From: Odobenus rosmarus divergens
Lineage: Eukaryota > Chordata > Mammalia > Carnivora > Odobenidae
Direction of reading: 5' to 3'
DNA: 64,000 nucleotides
Assembly (NCBI RefSeq): GCF_000321225.1
Contig: NW_004451869.1
Location: 1-64,000, forward strand
A model generated the notes under the pieces. The model had not been told where the DNA came from. It searched no databases and saw nothing but the letters and a program-made list of their open reading frames with translations. A program made the position numbers and the translations under genes. Shown here piece by piece: positions 12,293 to 24,588 of the stretch (the stretch's first letter is position 1; each line of letters starts with the position of its first letter).

Positions 12293-13881
12293 GCCACCCA
12301 GCAGGTGGGAACCATGGCTTGGAAAAGCAGATGCTCAGAACGGCCAAGGGGCATTGCAACTCACCAGGTGACAGCCTGACAGGTACACATGGCGTCTGAT
12401 CACGGCAGGAAGAGCGGATCTCCAGGAACTTGCCCAAGGCCTGGCAACTGGTGATACTCAATGCATCTGTGTTTGATAAACTAATAGACAAAAGAATGAA
12501 CACAGACAGAGAACTGACACCTCTCATGGAAAGGGTCCCTGGAGGGCTTGTAGGGAAACCCCTGCCGGCCCAGACACCACAACAGAGAGACCGACGAAGC
12601 AGAGAGAAGCGGAAGAAGAGATGCAATCCCTGAGGGCACCAGCAGAGTCAGGAGAGAGGAGGCCAAGAGGGTGGAGCATAAGGCAAGCAAACGATACACA
12701 AGCCTAGAGATAACTCTCACACCTGTGCTCTTGCATTTGTCTAGGTGACTGAGGCACACGCCACAGCTTGAGGTTTGAGTGGAGGAAGGGAAGGGAAGGT
12801 TAGAGGAGCTATGTGAAGTGAGCAGTTCCTGCGAGGGGACAATTAACGACGGCCAGGACTGGCCTCCAAGACAGAGGCCAGTCATTCCTCCAGAGACAAG
12901 ATGGCTCCTGTCACTGGGAAGACACGTTTGCCCCAACAGTGCAGAGTCAGGGGCTGCCTGAGGCAGCTGGTTTGGGGCAAGATCCTCGAAAGAAGGGGAT
13001 CTATCTCCCTTTTGCTCTTTCCCCCCGCCGCCACCTGCCTGGGCCCATAAAGAAAATAAAATTCCTGCCCAACTTCTTACCTGCCCCGAAACATGCACTA
13101 TTTGAGGGAGCATCTGCCCTCCTCCCTCTTCCTTTCTTAGTCCCTCCCCTTTGAAAGTTCTCATCATCAGAAAGCAGATTTTCCTGGGGAAGGAGTCAAC
13201 GTGGACACCGAGGCAGGAGAGACCCAGAGCCAATAGACACTTCGGGCAGCTGAAAAGGGCCAGGTTGGACCAACGGAGGCATGAAGGTGACCTTCAATCC
13301 ACGCATCTCGCAGGAATGTGCTAGCATCACTTTTATTCATTTTTATAGCTGAGCAGGCAGGTGCTTGGCCAGAGTCACCAAAACGTGTGTGTGTGGAAGG
13401 CGGGCCAAAGCGGCGCAGAAACCTCTCCGAGCCTCTCTGGCAAAGGCAAGCTTCTTGTGCCTCGTAAAATCTTCACACCACACAGAAGGAATCTGCGGCA
13501 GCCACACGTCTTCGTGGGGACCGGGGGTGGGCTGGGAAGCTCAAGCCACCATCTGGGAGCTTGCAATGTTGTCTTCTGCTTTAGGGAACTGCCTCCCAAC
13601 GTTCTGATAGTCTCTGCCATGAAAGAAATAGCACATCCTCTGCCTATGTCTGTTGGCATCTTTCTGCCAATCATGTATGTCGCCATGGCATTGTGACAAT
13701 GACGCAGTGACAGAGGACACCAATGTCTTGTCTTGTTCAGCCATCGATCACAGGTCTTAGATTCCTCTCAGTCAGGGGCACCATTCATTCGTCCAAGCCA
13801 GGCCTTGGTTCATCGAGGCAAATACACCTGTAAAAGTAGGGACTGGTCCGGGAAACTATCCAATGGCCTGGAGGCTATTGT
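12293..13881. other. Unannotated stretch with a long chance ORF
   Basis: No repeat or gene family is recognised. A 250-codon open frame on the minus strand (12481-13233) is the longest non-L1 frame in the window. Its product is Ser/Leu/Gly-rich without domain, signal or splice context, and other frames overlap it. The region is fairly GC-rich, which lengthens chance open frames. Confidence 0.4.
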
Positions 13882-14090
13882 GGTCTTGATCAGAGGTTCT
13901 CAGATGATGGGCCCCCAAAGCAGCAGCATCGGTATTACCTGGGAACTTGTAAAAAATGCAGATTCTCAGGTCCCACCCAGAACAACTGAATGGGAAATTC
14001 TGGGGGCAGGGCTTAGCAATTGGTGTTTTAACAAGGCCTCCAGGAGATGGTGACACACTCTCCAGTTTGAGAACCACTGATCTGCAGAGC
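13882..14090 (-). repeat. MER5A-like element, nearly full length
   Basis: The ends 'cagaggttctcag' and 'gtttgagaaccactg' form the imperfect hAT-type terminal inverted repeats. Between them are 'cagcagcatcggtattacc', 'tgggaacttgtaaaaaatgc' and 'ggtgttttaacaaggcctc', in MER5A order. It is a non-autonomous hAT-Charlie DNA element with no coding capacity. Confidence 0.8.
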
Positions 14091-14679
14091 CTAATAGAAG
14101 CCTGTCCTAAAGTTCCCTTTAAAGCTCCAGGAAAAAATCCTCATTCTGAGTGTGAGGAAGACCCAGGACAGACAGTCCAACCAGATCCTCTGTCTGTGGG
14201 CTTTGCAGGTCCCCACTGGTGAAGGCCACACTGCCCCGTGCACAGCCTTCTCCACGGCAGCCCAACATGGGGCTGTGAGCAAGACAACCCTGCCACCAAG
14301 GAATCATTATTGTTCAAGTGAGAGACGGAGGAACAGAGTTCCTGGAGCTCTTGCTGGCCCATTAGAACCTCTGTGAGGCCTTTCTGGAATTGACTTACAG
14401 ACACAGATCATTCTACTCCAGCCCTGAGGTCAGATAAGCAAAATTCAAAGTCACAATGGGCCACCAACACTCATTCCTTGCTGGAGGCTGGATGGACGTT
14501 CCAACTTCTTGAGCAGCCAACTCCTCAGGAGAGCTGAGCAGTGTTGGGGGAGCAGGAGAATCACTCGCCAGCCCTCAATCTGTACTTTCGCAGCTGGAGA
14601 AAATTAAAGGAAAAGGACCAGAGGCTGCTTGGAAAGAGAAGAGGCGCACATTTCATAGCTTATCCAGACCCGCTAAGAG
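14091..14679. other. Unannotated stretch, no gene seen
   Basis: Nothing recognisable beyond several overlapping short open frames on both strands, none with a domain. Confidence 0.4.
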
Positions 14680-14890
14680 CTAACTCTTACTGAGTGCTCA
14701 CCAAGTGTGAGCACTGAGCCTCCCACACTCTCTCCTGGTGTCCCCACAACAGCTAAAAACCCTGTGGGGCTTCATTATCCCCATTGTACAGATAAGGTGA
14801 CTGAGGCATAGCAAGGTTGAAGGATTGGTCCAAAGCCATGCATAAATAGAAAACGTTGAAATCAAAATTTGAAATTCAGTGTTCTGACAG
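14680..14890 (-). repeat. MIR element
   Basis: 'cttactgagtgctcaccaag', 'ttatccccattgtacagata', 'ggtgactgaggcatagc' and 'ccaaagccatgcataaa' follow the antisense MIR consensus over most of its length. Confidence 0.75.
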
Positions 14891-14942
14891 CAAACCCTGC
14901 CGCTCTCCGGGCCCTCTTAAAAAAAAAAAGAATTTATGTATA

Positions 14943-15269
14943 CAGTTGACACTTGAACAACACGGGTTTGAACTGTGTGGCTGCACTTATATGTGGATCT
15001 TTTTTTATAAACACAGTACAGTATTTTCTCTTCCTTATGATTTTCTTAATGATGCTTTCTTTTCCCTAACTTACTTTATTATAAGGATAGAGTCTCTAAC
15101 ACATATAACATGCAAAAGATGCGTTCACTGACTGTTTATGTTATCAGGATGTCTTCTGGTCATCAGTAGGCTATAGGTAAAGTTTTGGGGGAGTCAAAGT
15201 TAGATGTGGATTTTCAACTGTGCAGGGGGTCAGCCCCTCTAACCCCTGCATGTTCAAGAAACAATCGTG
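14943..15269 (-). mobile_element. Tigger2/MER28-like Tc1-mariner remnant
   Basis: The left terminus 'cagttgacacttgaacaaca' and the right terminus 'ccctgcatgttcaag' are inverted-repeat ends of a Tigger-type element. The inside has 'acagtacagtattttctc' and 'ctgtttatgttatcaggatg'. A TA dinucleotide borders each end (14941-14942 and 15270-15271), as expected for Tc1/mariner target duplication. It is a non-autonomous deletion derivative, and the strand is relative to my memory of the consensus. Confidence 0.75.
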
Positions 15270-15271
15270 TA

Positions 15272-15751
15272 GATTGGGGTGAGTGTGTATATATGTGGGG
15301 AGGGGTTTATGGATCACAGTTTTTCACAAATAACTCTTTTGTCTGCCTCTTGATAATCCTGGGGTAAGCACTCCTCAAGGGAGTGCAAGGAAGCAATAAG
15401 GGAGACATTGCTACCCGCAATCAGAAACGCAAATGCAAGGGTTTAGACCAGGTAGACTAGATGACTAGAGTGGGGGTCTGGGCCTATTTAGGAGAAACAG
15501 TAAACAGCCCTTACGTACAGAGCATGCAGAGCACAAAGATGAGCCCTGGCAAAGGAGGACACCACCTCCTTTATTAAGTCATTTAAAGTACAATTACATT
15601 CAGCATGTAACTAGAGAAGAAAGTGCTGCCCCTCCGTGCAATTCTGGGCTCTTGACAGTGATGAAATGTGCAACCTGTGAGCAATTACTTAAATATTCAG
15701 CACTTTGCATGCATGACTGGATCAGCACTGTAATCAGAATCATAAGAACAT
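15272..15751. other. Unannotated stretch, no gene seen
   Basis: No repeat or coding signature was recognised in this block. Confidence 0.4.
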
Positions 15752-15905
15752 GGAATTTTGGAATGGAACAGACCTTAGAGGCCATATAATTCAATCCCTT
15801 GATTTTCACAGATGAGTAAATGGAGGTCCAGAGAGGTCCTGTTATTTTCCTAAGGTCCCCTGGATAGGAATCCAAACTGCCCATCCCCGATTCCTGGTCT
15901 CGTAT
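15752..15905 (-). repeat. MIR3-like fragment
   Basis: 'agaccttagaggccatataa', 'tcacagatgagtaaatggag' and 'gtccagagaggtcctg' resemble the antisense MIR3 pattern, followed by 'gattcctggtctcgtatca'. Confidence 0.5.
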
Positions 15906-16115
15906 CATTTCAGAGAACAGGGCTGGGAGAGCTGAAACCTTGCTCCTGGATCATTGTTTGATCTGACGCAATCATCTTATAATTGAATGCAAACATGGGT
16001 TTGCCAAATAGGTGTCCAAGTTACAAGTTATGCTGCTATGATTCTATTCACAAGGATTTATAAAATACCCCAAGGATGGAATGCTATAAATGGAGCCATA
16101 TAACAGTGATTTTTT

Positions 16116-18550
16116 TATTGTATTTTATTATGTTAGTCGTCATTAGTTTTTGATGTAGTGATCCACAATTCATTGTTTTTGTATAACACCAAGTGCTCCA
16201 TGCAGTATGTGCCCTCCTTAATACCCAAAACTGGGCTAACCCATCCCCCCACCCCCTCCCCTCTAAAACCCTCAGTTTTTCTCAGAGTCCATAGTCTCTC
16301 ATGGCTCATCTCTCCCTCCGATTTCCCCCCCTTCATTTTTCCCTTCCTTCTCCTAATGTCCTCCATGCTATTCCTTATGTTCCACACATAAGTGAAGCCA
16401 TATGATAATTGACTTTCTCTGCTTGACTTATTTCACTTTGCATAATCTCCTCCAATCCCATCCATGTTGATGTAAAAGGTGGGTATTCATCCTTTCTGAT
16501 GGCTGAGTAATAGTCCATTGTATATATGGACCACATCTTCTTTATCCAGTCATCTATTGAAGGGCATCTCGGCTCTTTCCACAGTTTGGCTATTGCGGAC
16601 ATTGGTGCTATGAACATTGGGGTGCATATGGCCCTTCTTTTCACTACATCTGTGTCTTTGGGGTAAATACCCAGGAGTTCAGTTGCTGGGTCATAGGGTA
16701 GCTCTATTTTTAATTTTTTGAGGCACCTCCACACTGTTTTCCAAAGAGGCTGTACCAACTTGCATTCCCACCAACAGTGTAAGAGGGTTCCCCTTTCTCT
16801 ACAACCTCTCCAACATTTGTTGTTTCTTGCCTTGTCAATTTTTGCCATTCTAACTGGTGTAAGGGGGTATCTCAATGTGGTTTTGATTTGAATTTCCCTG
16901 ATGGCTAATGATGATGAACACTTTTTCATGTGTCTGTTAGCCATTTGTATGTCTTCTTCGGAGAAATGTCTGTTCATGTCTTCTGCCCATTTTTTGACTT
17001 GATTATTTGTTTTTAGGGTGTTGAGTTTGAGAAGTTCTTTATAGATCTTGGCCACCAGCCCTTTATCTGTAGTGTCATTTGCAAATATCTTCTCCCATTC
17101 TGTGGGTTGCCTCTTTGTTTTGTTGACTGTTTCCTTTGCTGTGCAGAAGCTTTTTATCTTGATGAAGTCCCAAAAGTTCATGTTTGCTTTTGTTTCACTA
17201 GCCTTTGGAGATGTATCTTGAAAGAAGTTGCTGTGGCCAATGTCAAAGAGGTTACTGCCTATGTTCTCCTCTAGGATTTTGAAGCATTCCTGTCTCACAT
17301 TGGGGTCTTTCATCCATTTTGAGTTTATCTTTGTGTATGGTGTTAGAGAATGGTCGAGTTTCATTCTTCTGCATGTGGTTGTCCAATTTTCCCAGCACCA
17401 TTTATTGAAGAGACTGTCTTTTTTCCATTGCATATTTTTTCCGGCTTTGTTGAAGATTATTTGACCATAGAGTTGAGGGTCCATATCTGGGCTCTCTATT
17501 CTGTTCCATTGGTCTATATGTCTGTTTTTGTGCCATTACCATGCTGTCTTAGTGATCACTGCTTTGTAATACAGCTTGAAATCGGGCAACGTGATGCCCC
17601 CAGCTTTGTTTTTCTTTTTCAACATTTCTTTGGTGATTTGGGGTCTTTTCTGATTCCATACAAATTTGAGGATTGTTTGTTCCAGCACTTTGAAAAATGT
17701 CATTGGAATTTTGATCGGGATGGCATTGAAGGTATAGATTGCTCTGGGCATCATAGACATTTTAACAATGTTTATTCTTCCGATCCATGAACATGGAATG
17801 TTTTTCCTTTTTGTGTCTTCTTCAACTTCTTCCATGAGTGTTCTGTAGTTCCTAGAGTATAGATCCTTTCCCTCTTTGGTTAGGTTTATTCCAAGGTATC
17901 TTATGGTTTTTGGTGCTATTGTAAATGGAATCATTTCTCTCATTTCTCTTTCTACACTTGCATTGTTGGTGTATAAGACAGCAGCTGATTTCTGTGCATT
18001 GATTTTATATCCTGCCACATTACTGAATTGCTGTATGAGTTCTAGTAATTTGGGGGTGGAGTCTTTTGGGTTTTCCACATAAAGTATCATGTCATCTGCA
18101 AAAAGAGAGAGTTTGACTTCTTTGCCATTTTGAATGCCTTTTATTCCTTTCTGTTGTCTGATTGCGGTGGCTAGGACTTCTAGTACTACGCTGAACAAGA
18201 GTGGGGAGAGTGGGCATCCTTGATGTGTTTCTGATCTTAAGGGAAAGTCTCTCAGCTTTTCCCCGTTAAGGATGATAGTCACTGTGGGTTTTTCATAGAT
18301 GGATTCAACAATACATTAAAAGGATCATCCACCATGACTAAGTGAGATTTAGCCCCGGGATGCAAGGGTGGTTCAACATTCGCAAATCAATGTGATAGAA
18401 CACATTAATAAGAGGAGAGAGAACCATATGGTCCTCTCAATTGATGCAGAAAAAGCATTTGACAAAATACAGCATCTTTTCCTGATTAAAGCTCTTCAGA
18501 GTATAGGGATAGAGGGAACATTCCTCAAGTTCATAAAATCCATCTATGAA
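16116..18550 (-). mobile_element. Young L1 with 5' inversion
   Basis: The element reads leftwards. Its A-tail complement is at 16116-16135, its 3' UTR ends with the complement of the segment seen at 1-345, and ORF2 follows up to about 18300. From 18303 to 18550 the orientation flips: 'attcaacaatacattaaaag' and 'gcagaaaaagcatttgacaa' are ORF2 codons in plus orientation and lie upstream in L1 order. A 13-bp word occurs at 18292-18304 and, reversed, at 18538-18550, so the two segments overlap slightly. This is the classic twin-priming product. I see no confident target duplication. Confidence 0.93.
16375..18282 (-). pseudogene. L1 ORF2 (reverse transcriptase) fragment with one stop
   Basis: The frame encodes the C-terminal half of L1 ORF2. 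It begins just before the reverse-transcriptase catalytic region; the FADD active-site motif is at about residues 61-64 of the open part (near 18091-18102), with '[10 protein letters not shown]' before it. It continues through the thumb ('[15 protein letters not shown]') into the C-terminal segment ending '[10 protein letters not shown]'. A single TAA at 17536-17538 interrupts about 635 codons; the frame is the same on both sides. The endonuclease and early RT are missing, so it is non-functional in trans as it stands. Confidence 0.92.
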
Positions 18551-18552
18551 TT

Positions 18553-19529
18553 TTTTACAAAATACATATTGATGGAAACAAGAACTCTTAATTTTTACAA
18601 AACCTTAGCTACCTGGAATATATAACAAAATATAAACAGCCTTTATGCCTTTTTTATTTCACAAAAACCTATGTCTTCATATCTTAATAAATCGTTCCTT
18701 CTCATTTCTGTATATTTCTATTCCTGCAACTTCATGTGTATTAGCTAGAGAGCTAGTTGACGTTCTGCAGATATGACCACGACAAAGAAGAGGAAAATGA
18801 GAGCTGATCATGTCTTAGTGTTTCTTGGCTCCTAAACACACATAATTTTCATGGGGGTGGGAGTGAGTGTTTATATATATTCAAAAATAGACATGTCAAC
18901 TTGTTAATGAAGTTAATCAAGACAAGAATGCTTATCTATTTCAGCAGATGTGTATCCACTCTGCCTTAAAAGTGCCACGAAGACTTTTAAAAATAATAAT
19001 ACACTGCACTGTTCAGGATGTGGTCACATGGACGTGCTTAGGTACTGCTAACAGAAGTGTAAGGTGGTACATCCACAATATCATACTATCACTAAAGTAT
19101 CAAGGAGGGCTCACTGAAAGAGTTGAGCTTTAAGCCAAGTCTCAAAGAAGGTTATGGGCTTGGAGGAGAAGAGAAGAGCAAAGGGTCAAAGTGGAGGGAG
19201 GCAGAAGCCAAAGAGAGATCGCTGGGTTCCCCAACTCGTCCCCCTTCTTCCATCCTCAAAGCCACTAGGGTAGCAGCTTCAGATTCCTCTCTAACTCTAC
19301 TTCTCTGTCCCCTCCTCCCTCTTCCTACTTTTAAGGACCACCATGATTACATTGGGCCCACCTGTAATATCCAAAATAATCTCCCCATCTCAAGATCCTC
19401 AATGTGATTAATCACATCTACAAAGTCCCTCTGCCATGTAAAGGAACATTCAGAGGTCTGGGGCATTAGGACTCTGGACGTCTTTGGGGGACATTACTCT
19501 GTCCCCCCCGCCCCAGTCTTCACCTACCA
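18553..19529. other. Unannotated stretch, no gene seen
   Basis: AT-rich on the left ('tttatatatattcaaaaata') and richer in G/C after 19120. No repeat family or exon was recognised. Confidence 0.4.
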
Positions 19530-19668
19530 TGCCTCTATTTCCTCATCAGTGACACCGGTTTGGTAATATGGTATCCACTTCATAGGGTTTTTGGGAGGAT
19601 TAAATTAAACTTATTATTTCTCAAGTGCCCAGAACAGGGGCTGACACCTGGTAAAAACTCAGAAGTGT
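19530..19668 (+). repeat. MIR 3' fragment
   Basis: 'tttcctcatcagtgacacc', 'ccacttcatagggtttttgg', 'gaggattaaattaaac' and 'agtgcccagaacaggggctg' are in sense MIR order. Confidence 0.6.
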
Positions 19669-19740
19669 GTTTTCTATTTCTATCTGCCCATCTGAACAAA
19701 TTGGTAGAATTCACTCCTTCACCCCTGGACTCCTTAGGAT

Positions 19741-19930
19741 AGTGGTTTTCAAATTTTCTTGACCATGACTCCTGATAAAAATACACTTTACATCATGATC
19801 CAGTATACCCAAAGATTTCTGTATTTACACAACTAAAATCAATATCTCACAAACAAAATTAACCCCACTATGTGTAATGGATTCTGATGTATTCCATTCT
19901 GTTTTCACGCAATGAAATAAGCCCGTGGGA
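19741..19930 (+). repeat. hAT-Charlie MITE-like fragment
   Basis: 'tagtggttttcaaattttc' is a hAT-type terminal sequence. It is followed by 'ttacatcatgatccagtata' and 'ccactatgtgtaatggatt', which I recognise from a repeated Charlie-type element whose far end is missing here. The family name is uncertain. Confidence 0.45.
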
Positions 19931-20188
19931 ACCTTGTTAAAACTTGCACCCTGGCATCCAAACTCAGCATCTTTTCTTTTTTCCACCTGGTGTGACCAAC
20001 ACCCAGCAGAAACTGTGCAAGACTGCAGACACCTTGCTGTTTCTTCGGGATGTCCTGCTCTTCTCAGTTAAGTTGGATAAACTGAAAGGAGAGAACTGGA
20101 AAACTGGGGCCATCACTCCCATTGCAGACTTCTGCCTTCATCTGTCAGCATTCAAAATCTTCTGATCACTGAGTGGCTTTAAGGAAGC

Positions 20189-20596
20189 TGACAAGCTTTA
20201 ATTTGTCAACCTTCTTGTGTTAACGCTGGAGAGCACCTAATTGCCCTGTCCTCCTTATTCATGCTGCATGACCGTGGTGAGTTGCCACTGGCTCATCACA
20301 TCAACAGGGTTTCTATGACAGCTTCCCTTGTCCACGCATAACCAAATCTGAAGAGGCTGTCATTTGACTTGACAAAGTGACAAGACAGCACTGTCAATCT
20401 CCCAGATGGGTGAGGGAACGCAGTGACTGACAAAATCTAAGGGTCACTACAAATCTGATCTTTACTGAGTCCAGAGGCTGACAGCTGATGAAGCATTCCT
20501 CCGATGGTTCAAAGCCTACACATTTCTCACCTCAACTGGCCTGAGAAATATGTAAAGGTGACTGACATGCATATGTATTTCACTTGGGATGTGACA
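20189..20596. promoter_or_regulatory. Cluster of TGACA/TGTCA motifs (candidate enhancer)
   Basis: Eleven TGACA words on either strand lie in 408 bases: 20189, 20204 (complement), 20316, 20358 (complement), 20370, 20378, 20392 (complement), 20428, 20479, 20563 and 20592. Five extend to TGACAG, the core recognised by TALE homeodomain proteins (MEIS, PREP, TGIF). Random expectation for equal base use is below one. The stretch is free of recognised repeats. The regulatory reading is an inference; only the motif density is seen. Confidence 0.3.
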
Positions 20597-20818
20597 GGCC
20601 CTGCCAAGGCTTTTAAAGCATCTTCCTACTGTCGCTGATGAAATGGCCAATGTGGTCACCCCTCAACTTTGCCTGTGGCTCCTCAGGTTACTTGGCAAGA
20701 TTGTGAGCTTCCCTGATTCCCAGGTGCCTGGGGTGTGACATCTGAGGAGGCCTTAAACACCCAACCCCAGTCCACAAAGGCAAGTAACACCCAAGGACAC
20801 TCAAGAGTAGACACCTGA

Positions 20819-21086
<268 letters not shown>

Positions 21087-21179
21087 AAGAGTAGACACCT
21101 GAGAGTGGACAGATAGGACTGATATTAATCACGGGCATGGGTCTCACTTGCAGTTACATTATGTCAACATACATACAAC

Positions 21180-21345
21180 CTAACAAGTACAGTCTGTCAT
21201 TCTCAACCCTGGCAGCACACTAGAATCCTCTAGGAGCTTCTAAAAAGCATCCATGTCTGGGTCCAACCCCCAGGTTCTGATTTTGTTGATCTGGGACAGA
21301 GTCTGGTATGCAACACATTCAATATTTTATAATAGTTCCAGAGGA
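21180..21345 (+). repeat. MER5A-like element
   Basis: 'attctcaaccctggcagcac', 'tagaatcctctaggagctt', 'ccaacccccaggttctgatt' and 'ttgttgatctgggacagag' follow MER5A in its forward direction. The right terminal repeat is eroded. Confidence 0.7.
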
Positions 21346-21357
21346 CTGAGTTGCACG

Positions 21358-21618
21358 GCCAGGGGTAAGAAACCCCTTGAGCTTGACTGCCTGGATTCAA
21401 ATCCAGGTGCTACCGTTACTACCTGTGCAACCTTGGGCAAGTTGTTGGATTTTCCTGGGCCTCACTTTCCTCATCTGTAAAAAAATATATATATAATATA
21501 TGGGAGTAATGATAATACTTAGTTCCTAGGGTTCCAAGGTTTAAATGAGCTGTTAAATATAAGGCCCTTACTACATGGCCTGAGAGAGACTACATGATAA
21601 ATAGATTTTAGCTATTCC
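21358..21618 (+). repeat. MIR, nearly full length
   Basis: The tRNA-related and core parts are easily read: 'gactgcctggattcaaatcc', 'caaccttgggcaagttgttg', 'cctcactttcctcatctgta', an AT dinucleotide run at 21484-21500, then 'gggttccaaggtttaaatga' and 'aaggcccttactacatggcc'. This is the best-preserved MIR in the window. Confidence 0.85.
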
Positions 21619-21799
21619 TGTTATTTAAAGATTTCCTATATTTTAAAAAAGGCTCAAAAGGAAGAACTGACCAAATCATGCAATAATGAGCTTCTCTTCA
21701 TGGTCTTTTCTCTAATACAAAATGTGAGAGAGAAAAGAAAGAATAACTCTGAGGTACTTGGCCTGAGCAATGGGAAGAATGCTTTGTTCTGCTTCATTT

Positions 21800-21925
21800 T
21801 GCCTTTTTCAATCCTTGTAATATTCCCATTATACAGATGAAAAAAAACTGAGGCTCTAAGGGGTTGAATAACTGGAACAAGATCAGAAGGCCTTGGAGAA
21901 GAGCCAACCTAAGAGTCTGACTCTG
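21800..21925 (-). repeat. MIR fragment
   Basis: 'tattcccattatacagatg', 'aaactgaggctctaaggggt' and 'agatcagaaggcc' match the antisense MIR core. Confidence 0.6.
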
Positions 21926-24344
21926 ATATTTCTACCTCTAAAGTCCACATTTTCTTCCCACTCCCTCATACTGAGTTTCCGGGTGGATATAGTCTGGTCT
22001 TAAAAATGATGAATATGGATGAGAGGCCATGAAAGAAAGAACACTCCAGTTGGATAGGAGTCATGGATATGAGATGGACTCAAGCTCCTTCATGCCTTAA
22101 CAGTCTATTATTTTGAGATGAACAGAGTACTCTACCAGCACAACAACAGCAAAAAAGAGGTGGCAAAAAAAAGCAGACTGGCCTCGCTAGAGCAAAGGGC
22201 CCTCAAGCAGAGAGGCACGTGAGCCCAGCCAGAGAACACATCAGTGAAGGGCCCAATGGTTGCAGACTTGGGAATCTGCACAGTATACTGCAGGGAAATG
22301 AATGTGTGGCTCTGTTGAAAATCCTTATTAAATTCTGTTTAAATGTGTGATATTAAATCTTGCAAATTGCAAAAAGTCACAATGCGAGAAATTATATAGC
22401 ATGGATGATCCATTCTCTTCCACGTAGAGTTTGCAAGAAAAAAAACACACACACACACAAAAGGGGGAGATGGTGAAGATTAAAATGCCAAACGTGATTG
22501 TGGGTTTTGATAGAATCCTGATTTAAACAACTGAAACACACATGCACTCATGCATGCGCACACATGCACGTGCACACACCCGCAAGACATAATCGTGGAA
22601 ATGTGGATGCTGACTGGATATTTGAGGAACTAATGAATCCTTCCTTTGAGTACATTACAGACTAGTGAGCACATATAAGGAGGTAAGTCGTATATCTGAA
22701 TTTTGTAAGACAAGGGTAAGGAGTGATAAAAGTCCCATAGAGAAAATCCATAAAATGGCATGATGGTGCTGAGGAAGGAGTGTAGCGTTAGAAAAAGGAA
22801 ACTTCCATTGGTTGAGCTTCATCTGAACACAAACTGAGCCAGGTCCTTCCCTGACACTTCTTCTATCCAGCAGTGGCTATCAAACTATGCTTGGCTGAAT
22901 CCAGGGAGCCCTACCCAGGGCCATGTTGGTGGCAGAGATACAAGCTGAATGTGGGACTTCTTTAACCAGAATAGCTCAGCTCTTTGAGTCTCCTGGGGAG
23001 ATTTCAGTTGGAGAACATGCATAACTGAAAAGAACCTTGCACACCCCTGATCTGTGGGTTTCCTGGTTACCCCAACCCCCAGCAAGCTGCCCTTAGCTCT
23101 TTCAGATAATCCTGTTTATGGTTAAGGAGCTTTGCTAAGAGTGGAAGAAAGCCTACTTTTTTTGTGAGCTGAGAGCCCAGACACCAGCCAGCTACAGTTC
23201 AGCTGAAATCCCTGATTCAAGTCATACACAGCACATTAAACTAGAAGTGCACTATCTACTTTGCCTTATTAAAAAGGACACTGGAGCAGATAAATTTTAT
23301 TGCAATAAATCTCATCATTAACAAATGGCAGTCATATATCTGCATGGTAAAATGATGATTATATACTGTTTCTACTATTTATTGGGCCAATGAGAAGGAC
23401 AAAATTCAGAGCCAAGAGCTCCATCCAGATGTGTGGATCCTAGAATGAAGGTCCTGGAATCATCTTCAAGCAGAAAACACCTGCTAAGGAAATTGGGATT
23501 TTTGGAAACATAGAAATGTCCCTCCAGGTTAGACTTCGATAGTAACGATATGGTAAGGCAGGTGGGAGGTGGCAGAAGGCTCTACCCCAACACCACCACT
23601 GTGAACCCTTACTTCAGAGACCCAGAACCTAAACCACCAGCCAGAAACCAAGGCAGTGAGCCCCCTCTCTAACATAAAATCTGCTTCCTCAGCCAGCCAG
23701 AGCTCCTCTACTTCCCCTTACCCACCCCATGGTTTTCCTCACTTCTCTTTCTGTGCCCTCTGGAACATCACCTCCTCATAATACTCATTCCCAAGAGGCT
23801 CCTTCAAAACTGAAGTATCTGTGGCCAAATATATCTGGGGAAAAGCTAAGTATAATGTGCCTTCTTTTAGAGATCCTTATCATCTTTGCTCTGTACAAGG
23901 GATACACTGCTTTGTCTCTCCAGTCCTCCTGGCTCTTCTGGAAAGTACCTTTCCCCATCTTCCTCCTTCTTGTAGCTCTTCAGAGAGCAGCCATTTTGTT
24001 CAATATGCTGGGGGCACTCTTAGCTGCAGCTGATTGGTCTAAGAGTAAGCAACCGACCTAAGCTTGGCCAATCACAATTCCTTTCCCAGACTCCACCTAC
24101 TAGCCACATCTGATTGGTCCCAGGATGGGTAATTGATTCAAATTAGTCCAGTATTATTCCCTGGGAATTTGGGGAGGAAATTGAAATGTCAGAGCTTTTC
24201 TGGTGCTTGAATCTGTAAGCTATAAAGCTCTGAAATCTGCAATCACTACCTTTCCCACCATGATGACTACAGAGTGGGAATAGAGGAAGCTCAGATGTGA
24301 AGGGTGGGGATGTGGATAATAAAACAGGCTGGGGAGACTTCAGG
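21926..24344. other. Long repeat-poor stretch with small CA-rich tracts
   Basis: No clear transposon or exon was recognised across 2.4 kb. Short CA tracts lie at 22440-22460 and an alternating purine-pyrimidine stretch at 22537-22582. The part at 24010-24310 contains repeated 'tgattggtc' words and could be the body of an old LTR, but I cannot name it. A 110-codon plus frame (23729-24061) has no recognised domain. Confidence 0.35.
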
Positions 24345-24403
24345 TGTGCTCATGCTCTCTCTCAAATAAATAAATAAATAAATAAAATCTTTTTTAAAAA
24401 AAA
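24345..24403 (+). repeat. CAN-SINE 3' tail fragment
   Basis: 'gtgctcatgctctctctc' followed by (AAAT)n and 'aaaatctttttt' is the end of a SINEC element. The tRNA head is absent. Confidence 0.75.
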
Positions 24404-24588
24404 GAAGAGACACACAAACACACGGGGGAGAAAGTAGGTCTATAAAAAAATTGCCTAATAAGCACATCAAAACTTTGCCCTAAGTGTGCAGAAGAAAAGT
24501 TTACCTGGGAAATCAGTTGATTGCAGGAAACAGAAGAAATGTTCAGAGTGTATCAATTTTAAACAATTAAGAAACTTCATAAATCAAG

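Noticed and set aside
12481..13233. 250-codon open frame on the minus strand
   Set aside because: No domain, biased Ser/Leu/Gly composition, overlapping frames on both strands, no splice or promoter context; GC-rich DNA gives such frames by chance.
16058..18566. Target duplication of the inverted L1 ('tttataaaatac' versus 'tttacaaaatac')
   Set aside because: The left copy lies about 45 bases beyond the A-tail, so it would need an unsupported 3' transduction. The word is AT-rich and could match by chance.
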